Shown here piece by piece: positions 16,811-25,321 of a DNA stretch of 62,870 nucleotides. Both the position numbers and the translations under genes were made by a program. The notes beneath the pieces were generated by a model. It was given only the letters and a program-made list of their open reading frames with translations. It did no database searches and was not told the DNA's origin. This stretch comes from Oceanospirillaceae bacterium (GTDB lineage Bacteria > Pseudomonadota > Gammaproteobacteria > Pseudomonadales > Balneatricaceae). The stretch covers positions 1 through 62,870 of the forward strand of contig JABXIM010000002.1 of assembly GCA_013373085.1 (NCBI GenBank), in the 5' to 3' direction. Numbering within the stretch: the stretch's first letter is position 1; each line of letters begins with the position of its first letter.

Positions 16811-17857
16811 TCAGTCGCGGCGGATCCGGTGGTAGAACTCGTTGTACTGCTCGACGATACGCGCCTTGCTGTAGCCGTTGGCGTATACCTCGCTGGCGCC
16901 TTCGATCAGACGCTGGCGCAGCTCGTCGCTTTTCAGTACCGAGTCGATCGCTTTCGCCAGTGCAGCCGCATCGTCGACCGGGGTGATCAGGCCGCTGACG
17001 CCATCGGTGATCGCCTCGCCCGGTCCCTGGGAGTTGGTGGCGACAATCGGGCATCGGTGCGCCCAGGATTCCATCACGATCGATCCCAGACCCTCGTGCC
17101 GCGACGGGCAGACAAACAGGTCCGCTGTGCGCATCAGTGCCGTGACATCGGTGCGCCAGCCGAGGAAGCGTACCCGTGACTCCAGTCCCAGTTTCCGGCA
17201 CAGGGCTTTCAGGTTCTGCTCCTCCGGGCCGGAGCCGGCAAGCCAGAGGGTCACGCCCGGCAGTTCGGCAAGGCTGTGCAGCAGTACATCGAAGGCTTTG
17301 TTGACGTGCAGCCGTCCGGCGGTCAGGATCAGCGGCTTGTCCACCGGGGTGTCGAAACTGTCGCGGGGCAGCGGCGTCACCTCGCGCTCGTCGGCGAAAT
17401 TGGGAATGTGCACCACTCGCTCGGCCGGGAAGCCGCCATCGATCATGTGCTTGCAGATCCCCTTGCTGATGCCGACCCAGTAGTCGGCGTGACTGTAGTA
17501 TTTCAGCTTGTAGTAGTGCCCGAGCCGGTTGACCAGTACATAGCGGCTCGAATGCGGGGTATAGATGCTGGCTCGTCCCATCCAGGTCATGACGATTTCG
17601 GGTGCGTAGTCCAGCAGCGCCTTGCGGTAGTGGTGACGATCGATCATGTCCACCGGGGAGCCGAAACGAAAGCCCTGGGTGTTGACGCCGGCCTGGCGCA
17701 GCGAGTCGATGCGGTGGGCATGATCGCGGATAAATGCCTTAACCTCCAGCTCCGGATGCTCGTGCAGTCCGGACACCAGTCGGACAAAGAAATTTTCCGC
17801 GCCGCCCTGTGCGGCTCCTGCCAATACTTGAGCAATGCGGATCGGTGAGTCTGTCAT
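16811..17857 (-). CDS. GT4-family glycosyltransferase (GGAENFF type)
   Basis: This 348-residue GT-B protein begins RIAQVLAGAAQGGAENFFVRL, with the glycine-rich loop typical of GT4 enzymes. The C-terminal nucleotide-sugar site is LILTAGRLHVNKAFDVLLHS, then LFVCPSRHEGLGSIVMESWA, an E-x7-E-type motif. It lacks membrane segments and probably works at the inner face of the membrane on the lipid A-core. It is last in a tight four-gene operon (20788 to 16811), starting four bases after the YrbL-like gene. It resembles the gene at 25322-26386 (SxAxAGAETYF and the same domain order), so the two are probably paralogues adding different residues. Confidence 0.88.
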   Translation of the reverse strand: MTDSPIRIAQVLAGAAQGGAENFFVRLVSGLHEHPELEVKAFIRDHAHRIDSLRQAGVNTQGFRFGSPVDMIDRHHYRKALLDYAPEIVMTWMGRASIYTPHSSRYVLVNRLGHYYKLKYYSHADYWVGISKGICKHMIDGGFPAERVVHIPNFADEREVTPLPRDSFDTPVDKPLILTAGRLHVNKAFDVLLHSLAELPGVTLWLAGSGPEEQNLKALCRKLGLESRVRFLGWRTDVTALMRTADLFVCPSRHEGLGSIVMESWAHRCPIVATNSQGPGEAITDGVSGLITPVDDAAALAKAIDSVLKSDELRQRLIEGASEVYANGYSKARIVEQYNEFYHRIRRD

Positions 17858-17861
17858 ATTT

Positions 17862-18569
17862 TCAGCCTTGGGATTCCGGGGAGGTTGAGCGGGGGCGTGC
17901 TGTGGCCATGCCGTGATTGCCGGGCTTTTCGCCACGCGCCTTTTTCGCCAGCGTCTGTTCGATTCGGTGGCGCAGGTTGGCGATCTTGCGGTCCACCTTG
18001 CGCTCTCGCAGGGCTGCCGGCAGCCAGTTGAAAGGCAGGATATTGGGGCTGCCGAGCCCGTCGATCACCACCAGCCGACAGATCCGGCCGCTCTCGTCTC
18101 GCTGTACCAAAATGTTATGCATCAAAAGGTCCCGTGACGGGATCTGCAGTTCTCGCCAGCGCGCGCAGAAACGCTCGACGGCGTCGCGACAGTCGGGAGT
18201 ATAGCCTTCGAACCAAAGGTGGGCCTTGAGCGTCTGCGAGATGGCGCCATCGGCATCCCGAACCAGTTCCAGCACCAGACCCGGGCCGAGATCCGTGTCC
18301 TCGAAGCCGAAGCAGCGGCTGACGTGCTCGAAGGCAGCTTCGCCGAGATTGCGCGCGAGGCTGCTGATGACCTCGAACTCCTCGCGATTGTCATCGAAGC
18401 GGCTCAGCGGCAGCAGCGTCTTGGGAAAGCCTTTCTTGCGTCGCAGGTCCTCCAGGGGGAAGTCCGGCCGGCGTACCTTGATGCAGCGTTGCGGGTCTTG
18501 CGGATGCACGAAGCAGAGCCGGTGGCCGCCCTGCGCGAAGGGCTTTTCTGTTTTCAGCGCCAGTGTCAT
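17862..18569 (-). CDS. YrbL-like putative small-molecule or sugar kinase
   Basis: This 235-residue protein resembles YrbL, a protein-kinase-fold family of unknown substrate named for its PhoP control in enterics. PFAQGGHRLCFVHPQDPQRCIKV carries the probable ATP lysine. SRDLLMHNILVQRDESG fits a catalytic loop, and RLVVIDGLGSPN fits the metal-binding loop, with D-G-L replacing D-F-G. The C-terminal 25 residues are basic. The gene overlaps its upstream neighbour by four bases (ATGA). In core-LPS loci such kinases may phosphorylate inner-core sugars, as WaaP does; that role is inference. A PhoP-like system at 1.6 kb makes PhoP control worth testing. Confidence 0.75.
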   Translation of the reverse strand: MTLALKTEKPFAQGGHRLCFVHPQDPQRCIKVRRPDFPLEDLRRKKGFPKTLLPLSRFDDNREEFEVISSLARNLGEAAFEHVSRCFGFEDTDLGPGLVLELVRDADGAISQTLKAHLWFEGYTPDCRDAVERFCARWRELQIPSRDLLMHNILVQRDESGRICRLVVIDGLGSPNILPFNWLPAALRERKVDRKIANLRHRIEQTLAKKARGEKPGNHGMATARPRSTSPESQG

Positions 18570-19612
18570 TTCAGGGTGCCGTCCAGGTTGATGTCCTGGG
18601 CCCAGCAATAGGGATGGCTGAAGGGGATCTGCAGGCCGGCTTCGAGGATGTACTGGGCATAGAGAGTCGAGTTGATCTCGCGGTGGAAGAAATCCCGCGC
18701 GGCTCCGGCCCAGGCACGGCGCTTGTCGTCATCGGCGTGGAATTCGCGGATTTTTGCGATCAGGTCCTCTTCCTCGTTGAAGTAAACCAGTGTTTCCGGC
18801 GGTAGAAGCTCGTCGAAGCGGCCGGAATCATGGGTGAACTGCAGAATACCGTTGCCGGCGAGCTGGGCCATGCGCGCCGAGGAGTACCAGTGCAGCCCCT
18901 CCTGGCGGTTGAAGTTAAGTCCCATCTTGCTCGACTGCAGCGCGCGGTCATAGGCGCGACCCCAAACCGGCGGCTCGTTGAAGCTGCCGAAGGTTTTGAA
19001 ATTCATGATCGGGTCCAGCTGCTCCTTCATGCGGCCGACCATTTCCAGGCGCTTGGTGAAGTTCTGACTGTTGCTGCAGAAGATCAGGTCGATAGGCAGC
19101 TCGGATGTGGGACGGGTCGAGTTGTCGAAACATTCGACAGACGGCTCAACCGGATTCGGCATATGGTAGACGCGGGCTCTCGAGCCCTCGAACTGGGTCA
19201 GCTCGCGACGCCCTGTGGAAACGAAAACGGCGTCGGTCACTTCGGCCCGGTGCTTGATGCGCTCGACATTGGATGGCACGAACAGCGGATCGTTATTGCA
19301 GTGAACGATGGCGCAGTTGGGCATCATGCCGCGGATCGCTTCCAGCGTCTCGTTGCTGATCATGTCGCAGTGACCGGCAATCACCAGGTCCGGTTCGAAC
19401 GCCTCAACTGTCTCCAGCAGGCGCCGGTTGGCCTTTTTTTTGCCCAAGTCGCGAATGCCCAGCGGTGCTTCAAACGCCGCCACGTCACGGTCGCTGAATG
19501 ATTGTACCAGGTGATCATTCTTGATCAGACCATAGGTAAGTTTCTGTGCCCAGCTGACGCGCGTGTGGCCGTAACGTTTCAGTTGCAGGTAGGCGACGTG
19601 GAGTACTCTCAT
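18566..19612 (-). CDS. CgeB-like glycosyltransferase
   Basis: This 348-residue protein shows RVLHVAYLQLKRYGHTRVSWAQ at the N-terminus and a pattern of CgeB/DUF3880-like GT-B enzymes: IVHCNNDPLFVPSN, DAVFVSTGRRELTQF, DLIFCSNSQNFTKR, MGLNFNRQEGLHWYSSARMA and YFNEEEDLIAKIREF. The last two form the C-terminal site that recognises the sugar nucleotide. No membrane segment is present. It lies in the four-gene minus-strand operon that also encodes the YrbL-like kinase and two GT4 enzymes. Its specificity cannot be read from the sequence. Confidence 0.8.
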   Translation of the reverse strand: MRVLHVAYLQLKRYGHTRVSWAQKLTYGLIKNDHLVQSFSDRDVAAFEAPLGIRDLGKKKANRRLLETVEAFEPDLVIAGHCDMISNETLEAIRGMMPNCAIVHCNNDPLFVPSNVERIKHRAEVTDAVFVSTGRRELTQFEGSRARVYHMPNPVEPSVECFDNSTRPTSELPIDLIFCSNSQNFTKRLEMVGRMKEQLDPIMNFKTFGSFNEPPVWGRAYDRALQSSKMGLNFNRQEGLHWYSSARMAQLAGNGILQFTHDSGRFDELLPPETLVYFNEEEDLIAKIREFHADDDKRRAWAGAARDFFHREINSTLYAQYILEAGLQIPFSHPYCWAQDINLDGTLK

Positions 19613-19666
19613 TCTGATCTGACCCTGTTAGGTGATGTTCAAGCGCACCTGTGTGTCCGGCATGAC

Positions 19667-20788
19667 TCAGCGCTGGTTCAACAGCCGGCGGTAAACGTCC
19701 AGCGTCGCTTCTGCCTGGTGCTGCAGGTAGAACTGATCCGGGAGCCGGATATCGGCGTTGTCGCGACGTAACAGTTCGTCGGCGCGCCGGGCGAATGCAT
19801 TCACATCGTCCGCCTCGACCAGCCCGTCAGGAAAGGCCGCGTGCAGCGACTCGCTCGCGCCCCCGCGATCATACGCGATGACAGGACATCCGCAAGCCAG
19901 AGCTTCGGGCACCGTGCGGCCGAAGGGTTCCGCCTTGTTCGACAGGTGGCAGCACAGGTCGGCCAGACGATAGAACGACTGGATATCGGATCGGTGACCG
20001 ACGAAAGTGACCTGATCGTCCAATCCCAGCGCATGGCGCTTGTCGAGCAACTCCTGCAGGTAGTGTTGCTTGTTCGCTTCGGCTTCGCCAATCACGATGC
20101 CGTGGCAGTCCTGACGCAGTTCGCTCAAGCGCTGCATCACGTCGAGGAAGGCTTCCTGCCCTTTCCAGCGGGACAGGCGACCCGGCATCACCAGCAGGCG
20201 CTTGCCCCTGAACTGCGGATAGTCACTGAACAGCTGATCACGCCAGGCGCTGTCATCCCACTCCTGTTTGAAGATAGCAGGGTCGAGACCCCGGTAGATG
20301 CGAGTGATACGTTCTTCCGGTACCCGGTAGTTGTGCCGGATATAGTCGTGCACGCAGTCGGAAATGGCGATAATGTGCTCGGCCTTTGTCATAATGGCGC
20401 TGTAAGCGTTGACCGAGTACATGCCATGCACAGTACTGACCAGATGAGGGCGCGAATGCGGGGGCATCTTGCGCCAGGCCAGCCAGACGATCCAGGCCGG
20501 CGCGCGGGAGCGCACATGCACGATATCCGGTTTCAGCTCGGTCAGCAGCCGGCGCATCGGCCGCACCTGGGCCAGCGAGCGCAGCGACTTGCGATGTACC
20601 GGCATCTGGATATGGCGCGAGCCCTCGGCCTCGAGTCGTTCGATCTGGCGGCCGCCGTTGGAGATCACGATCGATTCGTGCCCCCGGGCGACCAGTTCCC
20701 GGGCAAACTCGACGGTGCCGCGCTCGACGCCGCCGGCGTCCAGGGCTGGGAGGATCTGGATGACTTTCAACGAAGTTCCGGCTTCCAT
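19667..20788 (-). CDS. GT4-family LPS/core glycosyltransferase
   Basis: This 373-residue GT-B enzyme opens with KVIQILPALDAGGVERGTVEFAREL. DIVHVRSRAPAWIVWLAW, RITRIYRGLDPAIF, LLVMPGRLSRWKGQEAFLDV and NKAEPFGRTVPEALACGCPVIAYDRGG follow. The E-x7-E donor site (EPFGRTVPEAL) is intact. It resembles glycosyltransferases of the LPS core operons of pseudomonads and alphaproteobacteria. It is first in the minus-strand operon ending at 16811. The operon's promoter must lie in 20789-20912, which it shares with the divergent acyltransferase gene. Confidence 0.88.
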   Translation of the reverse strand: MEAGTSLKVIQILPALDAGGVERGTVEFARELVARGHESIVISNGGRQIERLEAEGSRHIQMPVHRKSLRSLAQVRPMRRLLTELKPDIVHVRSRAPAWIVWLAWRKMPPHSRPHLVSTVHGMYSVNAYSAIMTKAEHIIAISDCVHDYIRHNYRVPEERITRIYRGLDPAIFKQEWDDSAWRDQLFSDYPQFRGKRLLVMPGRLSRWKGQEAFLDVMQRLSELRQDCHGIVIGEAEANKQHYLQELLDKRHALGLDDQVTFVGHRSDIQSFYRLADLCCHLSNKAEPFGRTVPEALACGCPVIAYDRGGASESLHAAFPDGLVEADDVNAFARRADELLRRDNADIRLPDQFYLQHQAEATLDVYRRLLNQR

Positions 20789-20912
20789 TTAGTTCTGTTA
20801 GAGGGCAGTATGCGATTCTGGTGCGTCAGAATAACAAATAATGCCAACCCTGTATCCTGCCGGAAGTGCCTGATGACCACCGCGCCACAAACGGAATCAT
20901 TGTGACCCCGAC

Positions 20913-21467
20913 ATGAAAATTCTCGAGAAAATCAGAAAAGCCGGCCTAGTACTCTCAGTGCTGATGAATAACCGCCTGAAAGGAAATTTGGCGGTTTGTG
21001 AGCTGTCTTCCTCCTGCCGATTACAGAAGGGTGTTACGGTTAGCTTCGGGAAGAAGGGTGAGTTAAAACTGCGCGACAACGTAAAAGTAAAGACTGGTGC
21101 CGTCTTTGAGTGCCTGGGTATGATCGATATTGGAGCCGGATCTGTCGTAGGCGTTTATAACTGGTTTCAGGGAGGTGGCAGTATCACTTTTGGCAGGAAT
21201 GTAATTGTCGGGTCACACTGTAATTTTATTGCCTCGACACATTCCTTTAATGAGAAGTATACGGATTTCAAAAAACAGCCATTGGTCAAAGGCGATATCG
21301 AAATCGGTGACAATGTCTGGATAGGCAGTCACGTGACGATTTTGAATAATGTGAAAATTGGCGATAATGTCATAATCGGTGCGCACAGTTTGGTCAATGC
21401 CGATATCGAGAGCAACTCGATAGCGGTGGGTACGCCCGCACGGGTGATGAAGAAAGTGTGGGAGTGA
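20913..21467 (+). CDS. Hexapeptide-repeat O-acetyltransferase (WbbJ/WcaF type)
   Basis: This 184-residue left-handed beta-helix acyltransferase shows repeating hexapeptides: GDIEIGDNVWIGSHVTI, NNVKIGDNVIIGAHSLV and SNSIAVGTPARVMKKV. The conserved ASTHSFNE segment carries the probable catalytic histidine. Such enzymes acetylate sugar residues of surface glycans using acetyl-CoA. Bases here are visibly AT-richer than in neighbouring genes, and the codon choice (many AAA, AAT, GTA) differs too. This suggests that this gene and the next were acquired by transfer. The gene is 4 bases upstream of the KpsS-like gene. Confidence 0.87.
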   Translation: MKILEKIRKAGLVLSVLMNNRLKGNLAVCELSSSCRLQKGVTVSFGKKGELKLRDNVKVKTGAVFECLGMIDIGAGSVVGVYNWFQGGGSITFGRNVIVGSHCNFIASTHSFNEKYTDFKKQPLVKGDIEIGDNVWIGSHVTILNNVKIGDNVIIGAHSLVNADIESNSIAVGTPARVMKKVWE

Positions 21468-21471
21468 GGCC

Positions 21472-22524
21472 TTGAGTAAGAAGATACTGTTTACAGTCGC
21501 GGCCTATGTTACAGACCGTCCGGGACGATGGAAGCATGTTGCGAAAGCTTATCTCATGCTGGCGAAAGGACTGGCGAAGTTGGGTTATGACAGTTGTTTC
21601 TACGTTCATCCAGAAGCAGTGCATGGACGTATGAAACAAGGCCGGTATATACTGACCAGTGACGAGGAATTGCCGCTACTACTGAAGCGTGAAAAGCCGG
21701 ATTTTTGTTTTATCTGGGGCGGTAGGACGGAAGCTGATCGAAAAACCGCACAGCAGGTAAAAGAATATAGCTCTCGTTGCAGGATTATCTATTCTGAAGC
21801 CGGTTGGTTCCCTCAGCGCGATCGGATTTATTTCGACCTAGAAGGCACCAATGCGGATGCTAGTTTCAGCAAGCGCCTGACGGGTGAAGATAACATCCAG
21901 GATCGGGAACGGGCGAATTTTATTCGAATGCGAAACCGCATAGTCAGACGTGATCTTGGGCTGAATCCATTTGCCCGGGTTAGTCCGTTCAGAATAGAGC
22001 CGCCAGATATCAGAAAAAAGATACTGGTACCACTTCAGGATGAGCAGGACACCAATATTATTTGCTCATCTCCCTTTAAAACAATGCGGGCCTTCGTTGA
22101 GTATTTGTCGGCAACCTATCCGCAGTACCGATTTGTGGTAAGGCAGCACCCACGGGCCCCGGTAAGCAACCTTCCTGCTCTCGATAATGTTGAATATCAG
22201 GATAAGAGTGTGGACCTGTTTCGGCAGTTCGATGACATTGGTTTGGTAATCGGAATTAATTCTACCGTGCTGTTACAGGCGGCGATGCACAATAAGACGG
22301 TCATTGCGCTGGGCGAGGGCATTGCATCGGCCGGAGGCTGTGTCTATCCGATGGATGTTGACAATCCCCTGCCTGAGTTTGACTGTCCCCTGGTCGATAC
22401 CGACGCCGCCGAACGGCGGCTGGCGTTTCTGCTGGTGGAAAGACAGATGAATCGCAGAAAACTGGCTAGCAAACGCTATCTGCAGCAGTCCTATTTGTAT
22501 GAGTTGATGACTGACGATGCTTGA
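21472..22524 (+). CDS. Capsule_synth/KpsS-like glycosyltransferase
   Basis: This 350-residue protein starts at TTG (21472) with SKKILFTVAAYVTDRPGRW. It has the C-terminal block of capsule polysaccharide synthesis proteins: YPQYRFVVRQHPRAPV and LVIGINSTVLLQAAMHNKTVIALGEG. Family members (KpsS/KpsC, GT99 and relatives) transfer Kdo or similar sugars to phospholipids or core acceptors. IIYSEAGWFPQRDRIYFD fits the substrate cleft. It is AT-rich like the preceding gene and overlaps the following GT2 gene by eight bases, so the three form an operon. A Kdo or Kdo-like donor is inference from distant resemblance. Confidence 0.72.
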   Translation: MSKKILFTVAAYVTDRPGRWKHVAKAYLMLAKGLAKLGYDSCFYVHPEAVHGRMKQGRYILTSDEELPLLLKREKPDFCFIWGGRTEADRKTAQQVKEYSSRCRIIYSEAGWFPQRDRIYFDLEGTNADASFSKRLTGEDNIQDRERANFIRMRNRIVRRDLGLNPFARVSPFRIEPPDIRKKILVPLQDEQDTNIICSSPFKTMRAFVEYLSATYPQYRFVVRQHPRAPVSNLPALDNVEYQDKSVDLFRQFDDIGLVIGINSTVLLQAAMHNKTVIALGEGIASAGGCVYPMDVDNPLPEFDCPLVDTDAAERRLAFLLVERQMNRRKLASKRYLQQSYLYELMTDDA

Positions 22525-23374
22525 TTTGACAATTATTATCGTCTCCTACAACAGCGCTGCGGTCATTATCGATTGCCTGAGCGGGCTTATTGAGGCATTG
22601 CCACATCAGATCCGGGTCGTCGATAACGCCAGCCGACCTGGCGATGTCGAGCTGCTCGAAAAGCGCTTTCCACAACTCGAAATTATGCGCCTGGATCACA
22701 ATCTCGGCTATGGGCGGGCGGCTAATGTGGCGCTGAATGCGGTGCAGAGTCGTTATGCTCTGCTGATCAACCCGGATATCCTAGTCGATGCGCCGCGGCT
22801 GGCAGAGTTGCTGCAGCAGGCGGCCAGCTATCCAGAGGCGGCCATCTTCGGCCCGGCGACCAGCCGCAAGCATCGTCAGATTGTCGAGTCTGCTGAAGAA
22901 AAGGAGGCTATCAGTGGCTCCTGTATGCTATTCGACATGGAGAAGTTGCGCCCGCTGGGGGGCTTCGACGAGAATATCTTCCTGTTTTCCGAAGAGGTTG
23001 ACCTTTGTTGGCGCGCACGAGAAGCGGGGCATAAGGTACTGTTGCTGCCGCGGATATATGTCGAGCACCTGGCGGGGCGCTCATCGGGCAGTTCAGATGC
23101 GGTCGAGTACATGAAAAATTGGCACTTCGGCTGGTCCCGTTCCTATTTCTACCGCAAGCACAGTCGCGATCGCGGAAAGCACGCGCTGAGACGACGTTTC
23201 TGGTTGTACAGCTGGAAAGCACTCATCGCCCGCAGGCATTATGATAAGGTGAAGTTCCGAGCGATCCGCGATGGCATACGGGCTTTCCAGGCCGGGGAGG
23301 CCGCCTTTCTTGCCGATGGCCGGACGCCGCAGGCCTCCCCGGATAGCCCGGAAAACCCCTACGCCGGTTCTTGA
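22517..23374 (+). CDS. GT2-family (rhamnosyltransferase-like) glycosyltransferase
   Basis: This 285-residue GT-A enzyme begins LTIIIVSYNSAAVIIDCL. VVDNASRPGDVELLEKRF, LDHNLGYGRAANVALN and ALLINPDILVDAPRLAEL follow, with the DxD-equivalent in NPDI. GSCMLFDMEKLRPLGGFDENIFLFSEEVD has the ED-type catalytic base region. This is the WbbL/rhamnosyltransferase pattern. Since a dTDP-rhamnose pathway lies at 28.8-32.3 kb, rhamnose is the best guess for its donor. Its 3' end overlaps the convergent GT-D gene by 16 bases. Confidence 0.88.
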   Translation: MLDLTIIIVSYNSAAVIIDCLSGLIEALPHQIRVVDNASRPGDVELLEKRFPQLEIMRLDHNLGYGRAANVALNAVQSRYALLINPDILVDAPRLAELLQQAASYPEAAIFGPATSRKHRQIVESAEEKEAISGSCMLFDMEKLRPLGGFDENIFLFSEEVDLCWRAREAGHKVLLLPRIYVEHLAGRSSGSSDAVEYMKNWHFGWSRSYFYRKHSRDRGKHALRRRFWLYSWKALIARRHYDKVKFRAIRDGIRAFQAGEAAFLADGRTPQASPDSPENPYAGS

Positions 23375-24267
23375 TCGGTTGATGGAAGCAGTAGTTCTTC
23401 GATCTGGTACTCTTCGTTGCCAAAGAGCTTGCGTTTGGCACGGCGGAAAGTCCCGGGCATCTGTCCGAAGTCGATTGCCTGATACCCCATTCTTGCGAGG
23501 TCGAACGCGAGAATGGTGGCGGTCGGGCCCAAGACCGGCATGATCAGGTACTCGTCCTTGTCATACTCTGAAATGCGCCTGACGATATCGTCGTATTCGT
23601 CGAATGCGTTTTTGGCCGGAGCATGGAGGAAGTCGACGGAACGGGCATTGTTGAACAGTTCCGGTTCGAAGGTGAAGCGGCTGTTGGTGCCAACCACCAG
23701 TAGCACCTTGCGGTCCTCCCAGACCTGCTTGATCAATTTGATACGAGCAATCAGGGCTTCGGCGCTCTGGTCCGGCAGTACGCGGAAAGCGCCCATCGAC
23801 GGGTAGTCCCGCCCGGGCTCGAGCAGCGCCAGTACCTCGTTGCCGATACGGATGATGAACTTCTGCCAGATCCGGCCCAGGCCATCAAAATCCCGTACCG
23901 GGTGGATGGCGATAAGAATATTGGGCTCGTGACTGTGCAGCACCTCCAGCAGGCGGGCATTCAGTGCCTGATTGACATCCTGGAAAGATTTATGTCGTTC
24001 GCCGACCATCAGCTTGAGTTCGCCGTCGCCGAAACGGCAGATGCTGGAGCGATGCTTGACCAGGTACTGAATGGTGTCCTCTTCGCTCCAGACTGTTGGG
24101 TAGTGCCTGACGAAGTCTTCGATATCGTCCCGGTAGAGCTCGATGATACGTTTATCGAAATATTCGCGGTAACGGGTACGGCGGTTGGCGCTTAACATAA
24201 AAGGCGCACCTAAAATCGCTGTTTTCCGATACAGGGCGCGCAGTAATTTCTTTTTCAGGGGCGACAT
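23359..24267 (-). CDS. GT-D fold glycosyltransferase (DUF1792/SP_1767 family)
   Basis: This 302-residue protein carries the GT-D signature SSICRFGDGELKLM, in which the D-x-E metal site (DGE) defines the fold. RLLEVLHSHEPNILIAIHPV, KVLLVVGTNSRFTFEPELF and VLGPTATILAFDLARMGYQAIDFGQ follow. The first 30 residues are basic and hydrophobic and may attach to the membrane. GT-D enzymes are known mostly from Gram-positive adhesin glycosylation and are also seen in LPS loci; the donor is often glucose. It is last of a minus-strand series with the epimerase and a GT4 gene. Confidence 0.82.
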   Translation of the reverse strand: MSPLKKKLLRALYRKTAILGAPFMLSANRRTRYREYFDKRIIELYRDDIEDFVRHYPTVWSEEDTIQYLVKHRSSICRFGDGELKLMVGERHKSFQDVNQALNARLLEVLHSHEPNILIAIHPVRDFDGLGRIWQKFIIRIGNEVLALLEPGRDYPSMGAFRVLPDQSAEALIARIKLIKQVWEDRKVLLVVGTNSRFTFEPELFNNARSVDFLHAPAKNAFDEYDDIVRRISEYDKDEYLIMPVLGPTATILAFDLARMGYQAIDFGQMPGTFRRAKRKLFGNEEYQIEELLLPSTDQEPA

Positions 24268-24309
24268 ACAGGCGCTTTTCCTTCATTCATGACAATGGCC
24301 TACTCTGGC

Positions 24310-25296
24310 TCAATGATAATAGCTTCGGTACCAATCCACGAACCGTTCTATCCCCTTTTCGATGGTGGTTTGGGGGCTGTAGTCCAGTGTTTCAACCAAG
24401 TCGTCAATATCGGCATAGGTTACGGGTACGTCCCCCGGCTGCATGGGTAGCAATTTCTTTATCGCTTGCTTGCCGCAGGCCGATTCTATTGCCTCGATAA
24501 ACCGGGTCAGCGTAATGGGAGAATGGTTGCCGATATTGAACAGCTGATAGGGCGCCTGGGCATTGCTGCCGGCAGGGCGAGAGACGGCCGGTGTTTTAGC
24601 GATCAGCAGTTTCAGGCAGTGCACTATGTCATCGATATAGGTGAAGTCACGTTGCATTTGCCCGTTGTTGTATACGTCTATCGGTGTGCCTGTCAGGATA
24701 GCGCGGGTGAACTTGAAATAGGCCATGTCCGGTCGTCCCCAGGGGCCGTAGACGGTAAAAAACCTGAGACCCGTCGTGGGCAGGCCATACAGGTGGCTGT
24801 AGCTGTAGGCGAGGAGCTCGTTGGACTTTTTGGTTGCGGCATAGAGACTGACCGGATGATCGGTGCGGTCCCGAGTGCCGAACGGACATTTGGTATTCAT
24901 GCCATAGACCGAACTCGATGATGCGAACATGAAATGTCCGACCTGCTTTCGGCGACAGCCTTCCAGGATATTCATGAAGCCGACCAGGTTCGCATCCACG
25001 TAGGACTGCGGATGGTCGATCGAATAGCGGACACCGGCCTGCGCCGCAAGGTGAATGACGGCGTCAAAGCGGTTGTTTTCGAAAAGCTCCGCCGTGGCCT
25101 GACGGTCGGCGATATCCAGCTGAATAAAGCGCAGCTCCTGATGCCGTGCCAGCCGCTCGAGACGAGCCTGTTTGAGGTCGACGGCATAGTAGTCGTTGAG
25201 GTTGTCGACGGCGGTTACCTGGACGCCTGTGGCCAACAGAGCCTCGGTCAGGTGATAGCCGATAAAGCCGGCGCCGCCGGTGACCAGTACGTGCAT
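24310..25296 (-). CDS. UDP-glucuronate 4-epimerase-like SDR enzyme
   Basis: This 328-residue extended SDR has the NAD loop [19 protein letters not shown] and the epimerase signature VDNLNDYYAVDLKQARLERL, close to GlcA 4-epimerases (LspL/Cap1J/WbnF group). The catalytic SSSSVYG and YAATK (Y-x3-K) motifs follow, then RFFTVYGPWGRPDMAYFKFT. It would make UDP-galacturonate from UDP-glucuronate, the product of Ugd encoded at 27.6 kb. The ATG at 25296 has an excellent AGGAAGG ribosome site; a longer reading lacks one. The gene begins 25 bases after its GT4 neighbour. Confidence 0.88.
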   Translation of the reverse strand: MHVLVTGGAGFIGYHLTEALLATGVQVTAVDNLNDYYAVDLKQARLERLARHQELRFIQLDIADRQATAELFENNRFDAVIHLAAQAGVRYSIDHPQSYVDANLVGFMNILEGCRRKQVGHFMFASSSSVYGMNTKCPFGTRDRTDHPVSLYAATKKSNELLAYSYSHLYGLPTTGLRFFTVYGPWGRPDMAYFKFTRAILTGTPIDVYNNGQMQRDFTYIDDIVHCLKLLIAKTPAVSRPAGSNAQAPYQLFNIGNHSPITLTRFIEAIESACGKQAIKKLLPMQPGDVPVTYADIDDLVETLDYSPQTTIEKGIERFVDWYRSYYH

Positions 25297-25321
25297 GTGA
25301 ACCTTCCTGTTGAAAAGACGC

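Noticed and set aside
20789-20912. JUMPStart/ops element in front of the glycan operons
   Set aside because: No GGCGGTAG on the appropriate strand in this gap. A GGCGGTAG at about 18797 is inside a coding region and is chance.
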